Source: Picocystis sp. L7 (Eukaryota > Chlorophyta > Picocystophyceae > Picocystales > Picocystaceae). Taken from it: 64,000 nt of DNA. Below the pieces are notes generated by a model, which did no database searches, had not been told where the DNA came from, and saw nothing but the letters and a program-made list of their open reading frames with translations. Position 1 is the first letter of the stretch; every line of letters begins with the position of its first letter. Below, in pieces: positions 18,881-29,131 of this stretch. The position numbers and the translations under genes are program-made. The stretch covers positions 868,001-932,000 of the forward strand of contig QXJR01000027.1 of assembly GCA_020975725.1 (NCBI GenBank). The letters are read 5' to 3'.

Positions 18881-19106
18881 CCGTTTGCATCTCTCGAAAC
18901 GAGAGGGAAGAACTTGTACATGGGATGACACGTCCCAGATGACACCGATTGTGGCCCAGGACCTATCCATACCGCACCATCGGGATGGGCATCCGTGGCG
19001 AAGGGGAGAGTGGACGAAGCCGACGGTTCAAGCATCGATAAAAAGGATCGAAAACACAGGTGGCGACGCCATCGGGACGCTTTGGTGCGCGTTTGGGATC
19101 GATTCG

Positions 19107-21263
19107 ATGGCCATGGAGGTGGCACGGGATGCGTGGGAGGAGGAAGACGGATTGAGCTTGAACCTGGTGGGATTGGAAGCCAAGGAAGGAGGTCCAAGGA
19201 AGGCCACACCAGCCGTCAAAGGTGGATGGAAGGAACGAAGGAAGGCAATCGCCGCCAAACGAGCGGCCGGAAAGAGGAGGAAATCGAAAGACGAAAGCGG
19301 AAGGAAAACGAAGGAGGCACCTGCGAAAGGAGATGGGAAAGAGAATCGGTCCAGAACGGTGGAAAAGGACGAACGGAACCGCCCACCACCCACCCCGACG
19401 GACCATTCCGGTCCTCCGAAACCCAACGAAGAACCAAGAAGCAAGGAAATCGTCCACGAAAGCAAAAGATGGTCGACGGAAAAAGATGCCGTCAAGGCAA
19501 GCGGTTTGCACGCGAAGAAAGCCAAGGTGATAGAAGCTCCGACAGCCATAGAACGGAGAAGACCCGAAGTGCAACTCCCCAGAGCCACGGCCAAAGGGAA
19601 GACGTACCTTGTCCCTGAAGATGCAAAGAGCTTCCCAAAACTTGGCGTGCAACTGGAACTCGCCAACCACCTGAAATCGCTTGGGTTTCAAACTCCCACC
19701 GAAACCCAGAAAAGGATGCTACCGCCCCTGCTGAACGGCGAGGATGTCATGGCCAATGCACCTACTGGATCGGGCAAGACCCTGGCATTCCTGTTGCCAG
19801 CTGTGCAAGCATTGACCAGCAGAGAAAAACGGGTCCATAGGAATGAAGGAACATTCGCCATGGTGATCTGCCCAACGAGGGAACTGTGCCTTCAGATATG
19901 GGAGGTGCTTTCCTTGCTGCTAAAAAATTACTACTGGATCGTGAGCGGGATGGTCATGGGTGGGGAGAACCGCAGCAAAGAGAAGGCTAGGCTAAGGAAA
20001 GGAATCAACATCGTGGTTGGGACCCCTGGGAGGCTCAAGGACCACCTCGAAAACACATCGGCCTGGAAGGTGGAGAACTTGCAATTTCTCGTGCTGGACG
20101 AGGCCGACCGCCTGCTGGACTTGGGTTTCGAGGAAACTCTCACTGGTATTCTGGACACGCTCGCCAAGAAAGTCAAGAGTGGAGCTAGGTGGCAATCGTG
20201 CCTCTGCTCAGCCACGCTGCACGCCGGGGTTAGGTCCTTGGCTGAGCATTCGCTGAAGGAACCCTGTCTGGTTGGGTTTTCCGCCCAGGAGCCCAACTTG
20301 GCCCAGGATCCACTCGCAGGTGCAATGGAAGAGCTTCGTTACAATGGCCGACAGGCAAACACTGGTTCAGCCGATGATTTCCACATCCCTGAGACCCTGG
20401 AACAGTTCTACGTACAGGTTCCTTGCAAGCTGAGGTTTTGCGCATTGCTGGCACTCCTGCACAGGTACGCGCGGTCCAAATACAAAGTGGTGGTATTCTT
20501 CAACAGCTGTGATGGGGTGGAGTTTGCAAGTAGGGTCTTGCGTGAGCTTGCTTCCGGACCAGCTCATGAGAATAAGGAGGCTGTGCTGGAGTGCCCGGTG
20601 ATCACCCTCCATGGAAATCTTACTCAGCCCGAGAGGACAAGTGCGTTCTTCAAGTTTACCGGGTGCAAGAGTGGTGTGCTCCTTTCGACAGACGTTGCTG
20701 CAAGAGGCCTTGATTTTCCGACCCTGGATGCGAGCGTGCAATTCGACCCTCCTGGGGAACCTGCAGAGTATGTGCACCGAGTCGGGAGAACGGCCAGGAT
20801 GGGCCGAAAGGGAAAGTCCGTCCTGTTTCTCCTTCCTTCTGAGCAACCCTACCTGGTGAAGCTCCAGGAATACGGCCTTCAGATAAGCAAACTGGATGTT
20901 CTGAAGCTATTGGATGCTCTTCCAGGCTTTCGGCCCAGCACAGGAATCGCTTACGCTGATCAACATCCTGCGGCGAATGCGCTGCTAAAACGCATGGAGA
21001 TCTCTGTGGCTATGGATAGGGACGCCAGCAGACTATCCAAGGATGCTTTTGGATCCTACGTAAGAGCCTATTGCACATATCCTAAAGCACTGAAAGACAT
21101 TTTCCATGTTAAGAACTTGCACCTTGGACACGTTGCCGCTTCCTTTGGGCTGAAGGAGCCTCCAGCGAAGATTGGCAAAAGCACCAGCAAGCAGGCCATG
21201 CAGAAGCGGAAGCTCGAGGCTGTCAAAAAAATGCAAAGGAAGAAGAAAAAGTCCGCAAAATAA
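19107..21263 (+). CDS. DDX31: DEAD-box RNA helicase of the DDX31/DBP7 group
   Basis: This 718-residue protein starts with a basic, low-complexity region of about 170 residues, followed by a DEAD-box core: Q-motif region GFQTPTETQ, Walker A APTGSGKT, PTREL, TPGRL, LVLDEADRLLDLGFE, SATLH, then STDVAARGLDFP and HRVGRTARMGRKGKS. The insertion of extra residues after SATL and the C-terminal YVRAYCTYP...FHVKNLHLGHVAASFGLKE segment with a Lys-rich tail are typical of DDX31/DBP7 (and DDX10-like) nucleolar helicases for 60S ribosome assembly. The start is placed at MAMEVARD; an upstream ATG at 18939 would add 56 residues. AATAAA (21259-21264) overlaps the stop codon. Confidence 0.85.
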   Translation: MAMEVARDAWEEEDGLSLNLVGLEAKEGGPRKATPAVKGGWKERRKAIAAKRAAGKRRKSKDESGRKTKEAPAKGDGKENRSRTVEKDERNRPPPTPTDHSGPPKPNEEPRSKEIVHESKRWSTEKDAVKASGLHAKKAKVIEAPTAIERRRPEVQLPRATAKGKTYLVPEDAKSFPKLGVQLELANHLKSLGFQTPTETQKRMLPPLLNGEDVMANAPTGSGKTLAFLLPAVQALTSREKRVHRNEGTFAMVICPTRELCLQIWEVLSLLLKNYYWIVSGMVMGGENRSKEKARLRKGINIVVGTPGRLKDHLENTSAWKVENLQFLVLDEADRLLDLGFEETLTGILDTLAKKVKSGARWQSCLCSATLHAGVRSLAEHSLKEPCLVGFSAQEPNLAQDPLAGAMEELRYNGRQANTGSADDFHIPETLEQFYVQVPCKLRFCALLALLHRYARSKYKVVVFFNSCDGVEFASRVLRELASGPAHENKEAVLECPVITLHGNLTQPERTSAFFKFTGCKSGVLLSTDVAARGLDFPTLDASVQFDPPGEPAEYVHRVGRTARMGRKGKSVLFLLPSEQPYLVKLQEYGLQISKLDVLKLLDALPGFRPSTGIAYADQHPAANALLKRMEISVAMDRDASRLSKDAFGSYVRAYCTYPKALKDIFHVKNLHLGHVAASFGLKEPPAKIGKSTSKQAMQKRKLEAVKKMQRKKKKSAK

Positions 21264-21376
21264 AACATGCGCTGAATGCAGTAGACCGTGCATCCCCGAT
21301 TAGCATCCTTTTGCGATGCGGGGTGGAAGTTATGGCAAGCACCTGTGTAAAAAAATCCTGCCTTGGACTTCCGACA

Positions 21377-24229
21377 CTAGACCATACCCTGATGCACGCT
21401 CTCAACGACCAATGTCGCGTGCAAGTGTGCAATCAGGTTGCCTGCTTCATCATACATGGGTTGCACATTGTCGACAGCGCCCCCGACATTTGGAAGAGGT
21501 ACATGGACTTTTGCTATTTCCTGATCGGAAGGAGCAGGCTCCGCTTCGAGGAGGAAGGATGAGCACTCAGTGGGACACCGTCGCTCCACGAGACTGAGTT
21601 GCAAAGAGGGTAAGCTCTTCTCCTGTGTGGCAATTTGGCCGCGTAAGGTCTTCCGAAAGCAAAAGGGGGCCTTTTTTTCTCGAGACGCACGTACGAGACG
21701 GGTTTGGGCACCTGTTGCGAAGCATGGGCCTCTAGCTTTGATGTAGAGGAGTTGACCAACCAAAGGTTCCGCCAGATTTGAAACCTGGTGTATGGTTAAA
21801 TGCACATTCTGATCACTGAAAGGTGCGCGTCCTTCTGGCTGATTGGCTGCATGGCATTTTTTCTCTGTTGCCAGCGAAGGTTTGTTTGAGCCAGAAGCAT
21901 TTGAACGTTCATTCAATGTGTCATTCCCAATAACAAGGCTCACTCCCATCTCAAGTGTTGGTGTTTCTGCCACTTCAGAGCAGGGATTGACGAGTAAGAG
22001 ACGGTGCATCTCACTCTTTTCCGATTGGCCGGAAAACGCTGATGACAGTGCCATCCATACATCGAATCGGACCGCGCCAATCAGGGAACCTAGTGGCGAT
22101 GCTGCTGCTCGAGGCCGCGAGATGGAGCTGAACCAGATTTCAACAATCATTTGTTCGTCGGCAGCTGCAAGGAACCCTGTCGAAATGCTTTGATAGAGGT
22201 GCGAACAACTGTGTTGCAACTGATACTGTTGTACTGGCAAGGGTAGAATTACCTCAAAATACTCTCTGGTGAACTTTTCCTGCCCGGGTAGTTTGTACAG
22301 GAGTGTCATCTTTCCGCTGCCATCAAGCCCTTCTGGCACATGTAGATATCCAAAGTTCATGTTGAGAGTAGCAGGAGCATCAGGCGGTGTCTCTGGTAGG
22401 AGGCCCAGTGTGGCATGCATCGGCAGCAGAGAATGATAGCACGGAAAAAGCTGTAAGGGACTAGCTCCCTGCCTCAGGGGTTTGCCATTGAAGCTAACGA
22501 ATCTCGCTTGGATCTCCACCACACCTCTGACCTGCTGTTCATCTCCACTGACATCAGTCAAAGGGTGCCAGCCGAAGATGCCATGGGGGCTCAAAATCGT
22601 CGCAAGGGTCGGTTTGCAAGTTTGGCCGATTACCTTTGTGTCCTTGGATCCATCGGAGCAGTTCCAATAAAGCCTGACAAGCAAGTGACCGTTAGCGTAC
22701 TGGCATAGCTCGTCTTCGGAGAGTGACAGGTATAGGTCCTGTCGAAGTCCGATCGAAGTGCAATGGTCATTGACCCCTACGCTGGCCTCCACTGGACCTT
22801 CCGAGGTCAAACTTTCAGGGCAAAGTTGGATGCTGATCTTCCAGAAACATGCGCCAGTGGCGAGATCTTGGGAAGGGGTCAGGGCATGTCGAAAATTGCC
22901 CAAACGCAGAACACGCAGAACCAATGTACCGGATGCTATTGGATGCGTCTTTCCAAGCATGGCACCTCCACTGTACCCATCATGGACCCGCCGCAGGCAA
23001 ACTTCCAGGCTGGGAAGTAATGATGGTATGCTTCTGGTGCTGTTTCTTGGCTTGTTTTTGGTCGGTTCCAACTGCAGAAAGCAAGTGTGCTGTGACTTGG
23101 CTGCGGGCAACCCTGCCAAGACAGCAGCTACATGCAAAGTGCACGTTCCAACACAGAGTACCGTGCCGTTGGCGGTATGGCATGCCAAAGCAAGCCGCAG
23201 TTGCCCCACAGCGCCTTGCTCTCTCCCGGTGTAGATTCCCCTAGCTGAAAGGCTGAATCGAAGCTTGAAACCAGGTTTCATCGGCAAATCATGAGGCACT
23301 GCCTCCTGAAACCAGAACTGTTCCGCTCCCTCCACCGCATAGCCGACGGACCATGCAACCGCATCAGAAAACTCTCCCAGATTGTCGATTTGCAGAACAC
23401 TGATTTCCACCTTCTCTTGACATTCGTTTCCATTTGGTATTTCTGGTCTCAAGTTGGAGGAAAAGCTCCTTTTGCACATGTCCGCCCCTCGGACAGAATG
23501 CGAGCGAGGAAAGGTTAACAAACAAGAGAACTTGAGCGAACCTTGGCTTTTTCCTAGCATAGGATCCCACAGCTCCGTCGCCTCGGACGTCCGCCATCCG
23601 TGGTGCGTTCGGGTCCTCTGTTTGAGTGCAAGTCGCACAATCCCAAGAAGCTTAGGAGGGGCCGAGTTGCGGCTCTCGGGCATCCACAGCTCCAGCAAAA
23701 GTTTTTGCTTGTTCCCTTCAAACTTCAACCATCCCTCTTGAAGGACGTCAAAGTCACCCTCAAAAATTCCTGTGGCCGCTCTTGAGAATTGGACCTCCCG
23801 TGGGCGGCATTCCGACTGCGAAAAGTTCTTGGCACGCAGATGGATTTTCTTTGAGAAGCCTGGAACGCAGGTGTCAAGCCCTTCCACTTGGAATCGCAAG
23901 GACACGTACGCTACCTTTCCTGCTTGCTGCGAACTCGTCCCTTTTGTTCCTGCATTGGCTTCGTCATCCGAACTCTCTGTCGACTGGATGCCGTTGAGGC
24001 TCGCCAGGGCACGTTCTCTTCCGCGTGTCTCCTCCTCTTCCATCTTTGCGCGGAGGGCTTCTGCTTTACGCAGGAAGGTTTCCAGGGTCGCGTTCTCTTG
24101 TTTCCTCCATCCTCTCAATCCCGATCCGATCCCAGCGTCCGCCTTTGCGCCGTCCGTCGACTCCATCTCGTATGTTTCAGATGTGCATCTGTCGTTCCGA
24201 TTCCGAAACGTTGACCGTCCCGTTTCCAT
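21377..24229 (-). CDS. Large multi-C2-domain protein, C2CD3-like
   Basis: This roughly 950-residue protein begins with a charged coiled-coil-like stretch (TLETFLRKAEALRAKMEEEE) and continues as four or five beta-rich repeats with the feel of C2 domains. Examples are YVSLRFQVEGLD, VEISVLQIDNLGEFSDAVA, LVLRVLRLGNFR, MNFGYLHVPEGLDG and VHLTIHQVSNLAEPLVGQLL, each followed by V..W or LLGIVRLAL-like strands. The order and spacing recall C2CD3, a centriolar protein needed for distal appendages and cilia, but no diagnostic motif was checked. If correct it implies a flagellated stage, which gamma-tubulin nearby permits but does not prove. The start (METGRSTF, 24229) is uncertain; 24325 and MESTDG are alternatives. 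Confidence 0.45.
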   Translation of the reverse strand: METGRSTFRNRNDRCTSETYEMESTDGAKADAGIGSGLRGWRKQENATLETFLRKAEALRAKMEEEETRGRERALASLNGIQSTESSDDEANAGTKGTSSQQAGKVAYVSLRFQVEGLDTCVPGFSKKIHLRAKNFSQSECRPREVQFSRAATGIFEGDFDVLQEGWLKFEGNKQKLLLELWMPESRNSAPPKLLGIVRLALKQRTRTHHGWRTSEATELWDPMLGKSQGSLKFSCLLTFPRSHSVRGADMCKRSFSSNLRPEIPNGNECQEKVEISVLQIDNLGEFSDAVAWSVGYAVEGAEQFWFQEAVPHDLPMKPGFKLRFSLSARGIYTGREQGAVGQLRLALACHTANGTVLCVGTCTLHVAAVLAGLPAAKSQHTCFLQLEPTKNKPRNSTRSIPSLLPSLEVCLRRVHDGYSGGAMLGKTHPIASGTLVLRVLRLGNFRHALTPSQDLATGACFWKISIQLCPESLTSEGPVEASVGVNDHCTSIGLRQDLYLSLSEDELCQYANGHLLVRLYWNCSDGSKDTKVIGQTCKPTLATILSPHGIFGWHPLTDVSGDEQQVRGVVEIQARFVSFNGKPLRQGASPLQLFPCYHSLLPMHATLGLLPETPPDAPATLNMNFGYLHVPEGLDGSGKMTLLYKLPGQEKFTREYFEVILPLPVQQYQLQHSCSHLYQSISTGFLAAADEQMIVEIWFSSISRPRAAASPLGSLIGAVRFDVWMALSSAFSGQSEKSEMHRLLLVNPCSEVAETPTLEMGVSLVIGNDTLNERSNASGSNKPSLATEKKCHAANQPEGRAPFSDQNVHLTIHQVSNLAEPLVGQLLYIKARGPCFATGAQTRLVRASREKKAPFCFRKTLRGQIATQEKSLPSLQLSLVERRCPTECSSFLLEAEPAPSDQEIAKVHVPLPNVGGAVDNVQPMYDEAGNLIAHLHATLVVESVHQGMV

Positions 24230-24990
24230 CCTGGGGTCGCCCCGCCCCAGTCTCTCCCCACATGGCTGGTATGGAACCCTGATCTCCCCTCCCTCGAAGG
24301 GGGGTGGATCGAAACCGAGAACCAAGATCCACGCTCAGGCGTATGCCTTGGGAGATGGATGGAACCAGGCGAGAAGAAGGAACCATGGAGGAAGCAAGGG
24401 GCTGGCGTCGGTGATGATACGCACCTGCACTCGATCGCGACCGGGAAGGAAAGCCTCCAGATGGATGCATGCGTGAATGCCATGCCGCGGTGCCCGCCAT
24501 GCCCCGAAGGTTCTGGTGGTGGACCGTTCCATGACCGGGAATGGAGATTGCACATGGAATGCCAATGGATGCCGGCCCTATTCATCGACTGCCATGACCT
24601 TGGCGCGTGCGGCTGCAACGGCATTTGACGATGGCGGAGGTTAGGATGGACGGAGCAAGGATTGAAGTTCCTCTTGTTGCCAGCGGCGCGTCCACGGAAC
24701 CAACCCGTCGATCCGCTTCCTGCACTCCATCTCGCGGGCACGGACGGAGGAAGGCCTTGCAATTCCGTTTCCATCGAGCTCGAGGACGTGTTGATGGTGA
24801 TCCTTCGCATCGGCCATTCCTTGTCCATCCTCTGGACGGACTGCTGCCTATGGCACCAACTTCACATCCCCACCCTGCTCACCAGCGTGTGCAATATCAC
24901 AGGCCCTTCTACCCATCGGTGGGGAGGAGGGGGAGAGGTCCACGTGGCCATCCAGCTGGCACGTTTCCCGCCATCACTCGGGGGACGGAC
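24230..24990. other. Spacer between the C2 protein and the aldo-keto reductase
   Basis: This divergent intergenic region must contain both promoters. Two plus-strand frames stay open (24607 and 24662 onwards), but neither gives a recognisable protein. A short upstream exon or transit peptide for the reductase cannot be excluded. Confidence 0.5.
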
Positions 24991-25839
24991 ATGGAGGCGG
25001 TGCGGCTTCGAGATGGCGTGGCAACCATGCCACGTGTCGGTGTAGGGACGTATCGCATGGGAGGAGAGGAGCTCGTGCATGTGGTGCGTGCAGCGGCCAA
25101 AGCCAGGCCCGAAGGACTCCTTGTGGACACCGCACGTGCCTATCGCAATGAACGTGCGGTGGCCGCCGCACTCGAAGGATGCCCGCATGCTTTTGTCGTC
25201 ACGAAGGTGTCGCCGAAGGCCATGGGAAGCTACGAAGACGTTCGTAAAAGCGTGCATGATAGCCTCCAAGACCTAAGAAGGACGCAACTGGACCTGGTGC
25301 TGCTCCACTGGCCAGGTGCTTCCAAATTGCCCCCCGATAGCAGTTTGCATAGCACAAAAAGGGCCGTTGCATGGCAAGCGCTGGAAGACTTGCACAGGGA
25401 AGGCCTGGCACGAACTATCGGTGTAAGCAATTTCACGGAGAGGCATATAAAGGAGCTTGAGAAAGTGTGGTCCATTGCGCCACACGTGAATCAAGTGGAA
25501 ATGCATCCGATGATACCACAAGATGCACTATTGAGGACCTGCAGCAGCTTTGGCATTCACACCATGGCATATTCCCCACTTGGAGCCGGAGCCCTCCTTA
25601 AAGATGAGACAGTGAACAGCATTGCTGAAAGGCTACACAGTACACCGGCACAAGTACTTGTGAGATGGTGCGTGCAGAAGGGGGCCTCGTGTGTCGTCAA
25701 ATCTGCAAGTGCAGAGAGGATGGTGAGCAATCTGCAAGTGGTAGGGTTAGAGTTGAACGCACGAGACATGGAGGAACTGAAGGGGATGACGAGAGGAGGC
25801 GTTGTGAAATTTTGCTGGGATCCAGAAACCATCCTGTAA
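24991..25839 (+). CDS. Aldo-keto reductase family oxidoreductase
   Basis: This 282-residue NADPH-dependent TIM-barrel reductase shows the full AKR catalytic tetrad: Asp46 and Tyr51 in VDTARAYRNE, Lys72 in FVVTKVSP and His106 in LVLLHWPG. Other family marks are TIGVSNFTERHIKEL, NQVEMHPMIPQ, YSPLGAGALLKDE and the cofactor site VKSASAERM. The family reduces aldehydes and ketones; the substrate cannot be told. It is slightly shorter than typical (about 310). The ATG at 24991 is directly before the first beta strand. It converges on the SNF2 gene, with 240 bases between stops. Confidence 0.9.
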   Translation: MEAVRLRDGVATMPRVGVGTYRMGGEELVHVVRAAAKARPEGLLVDTARAYRNERAVAAALEGCPHAFVVTKVSPKAMGSYEDVRKSVHDSLQDLRRTQLDLVLLHWPGASKLPPDSSLHSTKRAVAWQALEDLHREGLARTIGVSNFTERHIKELEKVWSIAPHVNQVEMHPMIPQDALLRTCSSFGIHTMAYSPLGAGALLKDETVNSIAERLHSTPAQVLVRWCVQKGASCVVKSASAERMVSNLQVVGLELNARDMEELKGMTRGGVVKFCWDPETIL

Positions 25840-26079
25840 AGCTGAGAGAGAATAGAATTGGAGACCTTTATTGCCGGTCCATAGACTGAAAGGTCACAGG
25901 ATACAATCCAATGCAGTGTTCTAAATATGGACCGCATGGACAAGCCTAGCGTCCTGCTTTCCGCGTTGCCACTCTTTACACGTCGGATCAAGACGGGAAC
26001 TGCGCTCGAGCTTTTTGAAATAAGAAGCCACGCTCTTAGCGATGGCATCCGCGTGGATGGAAGTTCCTTGCAGCGTTTA

Positions 26080-28659
26080 TTATGTCAATCGCAGGTTGCT
26101 GAACATTTTGTCCACTTCTGACGACTGCTCCTGGTTGTTGCCCCCTTCCTGGTTCTGGTTTTGCAGAATAGTTTTCTTGGAGTCTTCAAGGTCAGCAAGC
26201 GTTTTTTTAAGCGTCGCTCCCCTATCTGGCAGCCTGTTGATCACTGTGCTGTCTTTCAATAAGCGCGACAAGCGTTGAATCTTTGAGTCGATTTCGATCG
26301 TCCGTTGATCAGGCTCTTCAGGCCAATTTTCTTCTTTCTTTTGAATCAAGGGCATGCGGGCTACAGCGGCTTGGCAGTCTGCGTAGCGCGGAGTGGGCTC
26401 AGCATCTGCCTTTCGCAGGAGGGATCGCATGCTCGATCCTGCAGCAACAATGTTTGAGCTCCCTTGCCACTTTGCCAACTGCGGACCCTTTTTGGGAGTT
26501 TTCCGAGGGGCGATGGGCCTTTGAGTCTCTTCTTGTGCCGGGGCCTTCGAAAACAAGAGTGTGTGGTCACTTACTGCTGCCACCCCCATCTCCTTCAACT
26601 CCTGGATATGGCCTTCCAAACCGGCATCGAATAGCTTTTTCATGGCTGCTTGCTCTCCGCCATGCATAGGTATGATTTGACAATCAGTTTCTGATGAATC
26701 CAGCTTGTCCACGGAGACATGGAAAAATTCTCTGAGCTCATTCTTACTAAAGTAGCGCATCTGCTCTCCCTCCTTCATCCCCGTGCGAGATAATCCCTCT
26801 TTAAATACTTGCCTACGGTATTGCTTCTCTTCCACCGTACCGCAAGTGATCAAGCGGTAAATGACTACATGTTTTTCTTGTCCAATCCTGTATGCTCGGT
26901 CCACGCTTTGGTTGTCTGTTGCGGGGTTCCAAGCGGGATCAAGGATGACCACACGGTCTGCCGCAGTGAGCGTAAGACCCAACCCTCCCACGCCGGAGGT
27001 AAGCAAGAACACTGGGATGTTCTCATCGGATTGAAACTGATCGACTCTTGCTTGTCTTTCGAATGCGGAGCTGATATCCCCATCCACTCTGCACAACGTG
27101 TGACCTTCTGCACGCACTGCACGCTCGACGATGTTGAGCATGCGTTTAGATCGGCTGAAAACCAAAGTGCGGTGACCCTGCTGAATGAGGACGTGCAGCA
27201 ATTGCATCAAAAACTGGGTCTTGCACGAGTCGTTCACAACCTCCTCAATGCCCAAATCCATCTTTTGCTTCAAACCACTTCCTGTCGAGGATAGCAGGGC
27301 ATCCCACTCGGTTTGATTGCTGGGCTGACTTGCTTTGATATCCATGGTTGCTCTTTCACTCAGCAGGGAAGGGTGGTCACAGATCTTCTTGAGTGTGTTG
27401 AGGGCCACAAGTGCGCTACCGGATTCGTTTAGCACAGTTTGTACCTGGGTGCCCTGCAGAAACGCTGTATACAAACTTCTCTGAGGCTTTGACAGTTTCA
27501 ACCAAACGATCATGTCGCTTTTCCGGCCCATCGGGGCGGGTTGGACGGTCTCTTTGACAACCCCCACCGGTGTATCTTCTGTGGTATCCGTTTGCTGCTC
27601 ACCGAATACTTCCTTCTTATCCCTCCGGAGGAAATATGGGGCAATGATGCTGCGCAACTCTGCCGCTTTCCTGGCCCCAAACTTCCTCTCCTCGGGAAAA
27701 GCATCTCGATCGTTTCCACGAAGGATTGGTTTCTCAAACTTTTCTTTGAAGGACTGCAAACCGCCCAGCAGGCCTGGATTGGTGAAGTCGAAGAGGGCCC
27801 ACAGTTCCTGCAAGTTGTTTTGGATGGGGGTTCCAGAAATGATGATGCGATGGCCTCCAGGAATCGTGCGTATTGCCTGCGCCAGTTGCATGTTTGGGTT
27901 TTTGATTTTGTGTCCTTCGTCGAGGACGACATAATCCCAAGTGTGCGTTTTTCCGAGCTGATCTCTTCTGGACCCGCCGTGGAGATCCCTCAACTGGTTC
28001 GCGTTGTGGAGGACCATTCCGTAGGTGGTGAGCAGGATGCCTCCGTGTTTTCCCACGTGCTTGATATTTGCCTCCCCTTCCGACCCTTGGGTGTACTGAT
28101 GCGTCTTGTCGGAGAGGTGACACAAGGCCAGTTCCTTGTCCCAGTGTGCCAAAAGCGTCTTCGGTGCCACCACCAGCACCCTGCGCACCACTTTCGCGTG
28201 CATCTTACCGGCCAGGAAAGCGGACACTTGCATGGTCTTTCCGAGTCCCATGTCGTCGCCGAGGATCCCTCCTTGGCCGTCATGGTGGATCTTCTGCATC
28301 CATCTGACTCCTTCTTTCTGGTGTTGATACAGCTTCTCTTCCAGTCCAAGGGGCAAGTCCAATCCGAGGCTTGTCCCTTCCACCGAGGAGTTCCCTTCGT
28401 TCCGTTTCTCGGAATCCTGTATGTCGTCGCTTCCTTGCTTCGGTTGTCCGAGGGGTGGTGTTTGAACTTGCGCTTCCTTCGGACACGGTCGTGGGTCCAC
28501 GAGAGGTGGATCTACGGCGATCCTTCCACTCTCCACCTCTTCTTCTCCTTCTTCGGGATACGACTCGTCGCATTCCGGCTCTTCCACGGTGTAGAACGTC
28601 TCCGATCCTTCCTCTTCTCCCTCGTCCGCCACGTCCAAGTGCACGCATCCCGTGGCCAT
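26080..28659 (-). CDS. SNF2-family DNA translocase, ERCC6L (PICH)/ERCC6-like
   Basis: This 859-residue ATPase has a highly acidic N-terminus (DEGEEEGSETFYTVEEPE) and then the Snf2 motor: LYQHQKEGVRWM, Walker A LGDDMGLGKTMQ, LVVAPKTLLAHWDKE, the DEGH box in VVLDEGHKIKN, SGTPIQNNLQELWALFDF, YFLRRDKKEVF, then SRSKRMLNI, LLTSGVGGLGLTLTAADRV and the arginine-finger segment DNQSVDRAYRIGQ. The DEGH rather than DEAH box and the YFLRR.KKEV element fit the ERCC6/ERCC6L branch. Those proteins act in transcription-coupled repair or on anaphase DNA bridges. Size and the C-terminal tail are nearer ERCC6L. The start at 28659 (MATGCVH) is provisional; 28695 is possible. AATAAA (minus, 26076-26081) overlaps the stop. 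Confidence 0.82.
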   Translation of the reverse strand: MATGCVHLDVADEGEEEGSETFYTVEEPECDESYPEEGEEEVESGRIAVDPPLVDPRPCPKEAQVQTPPLGQPKQGSDDIQDSEKRNEGNSSVEGTSLGLDLPLGLEEKLYQHQKEGVRWMQKIHHDGQGGILGDDMGLGKTMQVSAFLAGKMHAKVVRRVLVVAPKTLLAHWDKELALCHLSDKTHQYTQGSEGEANIKHVGKHGGILLTTYGMVLHNANQLRDLHGGSRRDQLGKTHTWDYVVLDEGHKIKNPNMQLAQAIRTIPGGHRIIISGTPIQNNLQELWALFDFTNPGLLGGLQSFKEKFEKPILRGNDRDAFPEERKFGARKAAELRSIIAPYFLRRDKKEVFGEQQTDTTEDTPVGVVKETVQPAPMGRKSDMIVWLKLSKPQRSLYTAFLQGTQVQTVLNESGSALVALNTLKKICDHPSLLSERATMDIKASQPSNQTEWDALLSSTGSGLKQKMDLGIEEVVNDSCKTQFLMQLLHVLIQQGHRTLVFSRSKRMLNIVERAVRAEGHTLCRVDGDISSAFERQARVDQFQSDENIPVFLLTSGVGGLGLTLTAADRVVILDPAWNPATDNQSVDRAYRIGQEKHVVIYRLITCGTVEEKQYRRQVFKEGLSRTGMKEGEQMRYFSKNELREFFHVSVDKLDSSETDCQIIPMHGGEQAAMKKLFDAGLEGHIQELKEMGVAAVSDHTLLFSKAPAQEETQRPIAPRKTPKKGPQLAKWQGSSNIVAAGSSMRSLLRKADAEPTPRYADCQAAVARMPLIQKKEENWPEEPDQRTIEIDSKIQRLSRLLKDSTVINRLPDRGATLKKTLADLEDSKKTILQNQNQEGGNNQEQSSEVDKMFSNLRLT

Positions 28660-28960
28660 GGCGTCGTTGTGAGTCCTTTCTCCTTTCCCTTCCATCCCCG
28701 AGGCAGACCCGACACAGCTCCGGATCGAAAGGGAAAGCGTGTCCCTTTCCCAACCGAACCGATGCCCCATCTGTCCCGTCTCCCATTCGAAAACCCACCC
28801 CCCTTCCCCCCCCCCGAGTTAAGCGACGAGTTTAGCTTATCCGATCGGGCATGGGGGACGGAGGAAGACGGACCCCCGGATCCGATGCGGATCTTCTCCA
28901 TGTGGAGATCGACAAGGATCGAGCATTTCGTTCGGATCAATCGGACGTGGTGCGTCGGCT
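28660..28960. other. Divergent promoter region between SNF2 and the small membrane protein
   Basis: About 300 bases with C-rich tracts (CCCCTTCCCCCCCCCCGAG near 28800) and no recognisable gene. Both neighbours are transcribed away from it. Confidence 0.5.
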
Positions 28961-29131
28961 ATGGCGTGGTGGACCGGAGCTGCCGCCGTGGCTGGGATCG
29001 CCACGGTCGCCTACGCCACCTTCGCGGCCGTGAGCTTCACAGAAATCAAGAAAAAGGTGGAAGGAAAGGCCAAAAGCGTGAAGAAAGTGCAACTGAAGAG
29101 CATGCGCAAAGGGAACGGAGGACGCAAGTGA
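28961..29131 (+). CDS. Small basic single-span membrane protein (hypothetical)
   Basis: This short ORF encodes 56 residues. It starts with MAWWTGAAAVAGIATVAYAT, a hydrophobic segment long enough to span a membrane, and continues with a strongly basic tail (KKKVEGKAKSVKKVQ, then KSMRKGNGGRK). Third codon positions are almost all G or C, as in the neighbouring real genes, which supports coding. I do not recognise the family. The topology suggests a small membrane-anchored protein with a positively charged cytosolic or stromal tail. A larger antisense frame covers the same bases but looks less protein-like. Confidence 0.45.
   Translation: MAWWTGAAAVAGIATVAYATFAAVSFTEIKKKVEGKAKSVKKVQLKSMRKGNGGRK

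Noticed and set aside
18278-18928. Short ORF tails that cross tRNA-Asn on both strands
   Set aside because: Peptides such as PAGIEPTTSRLTAVRSSQLS are the well-known artefact of translating a tRNA gene.
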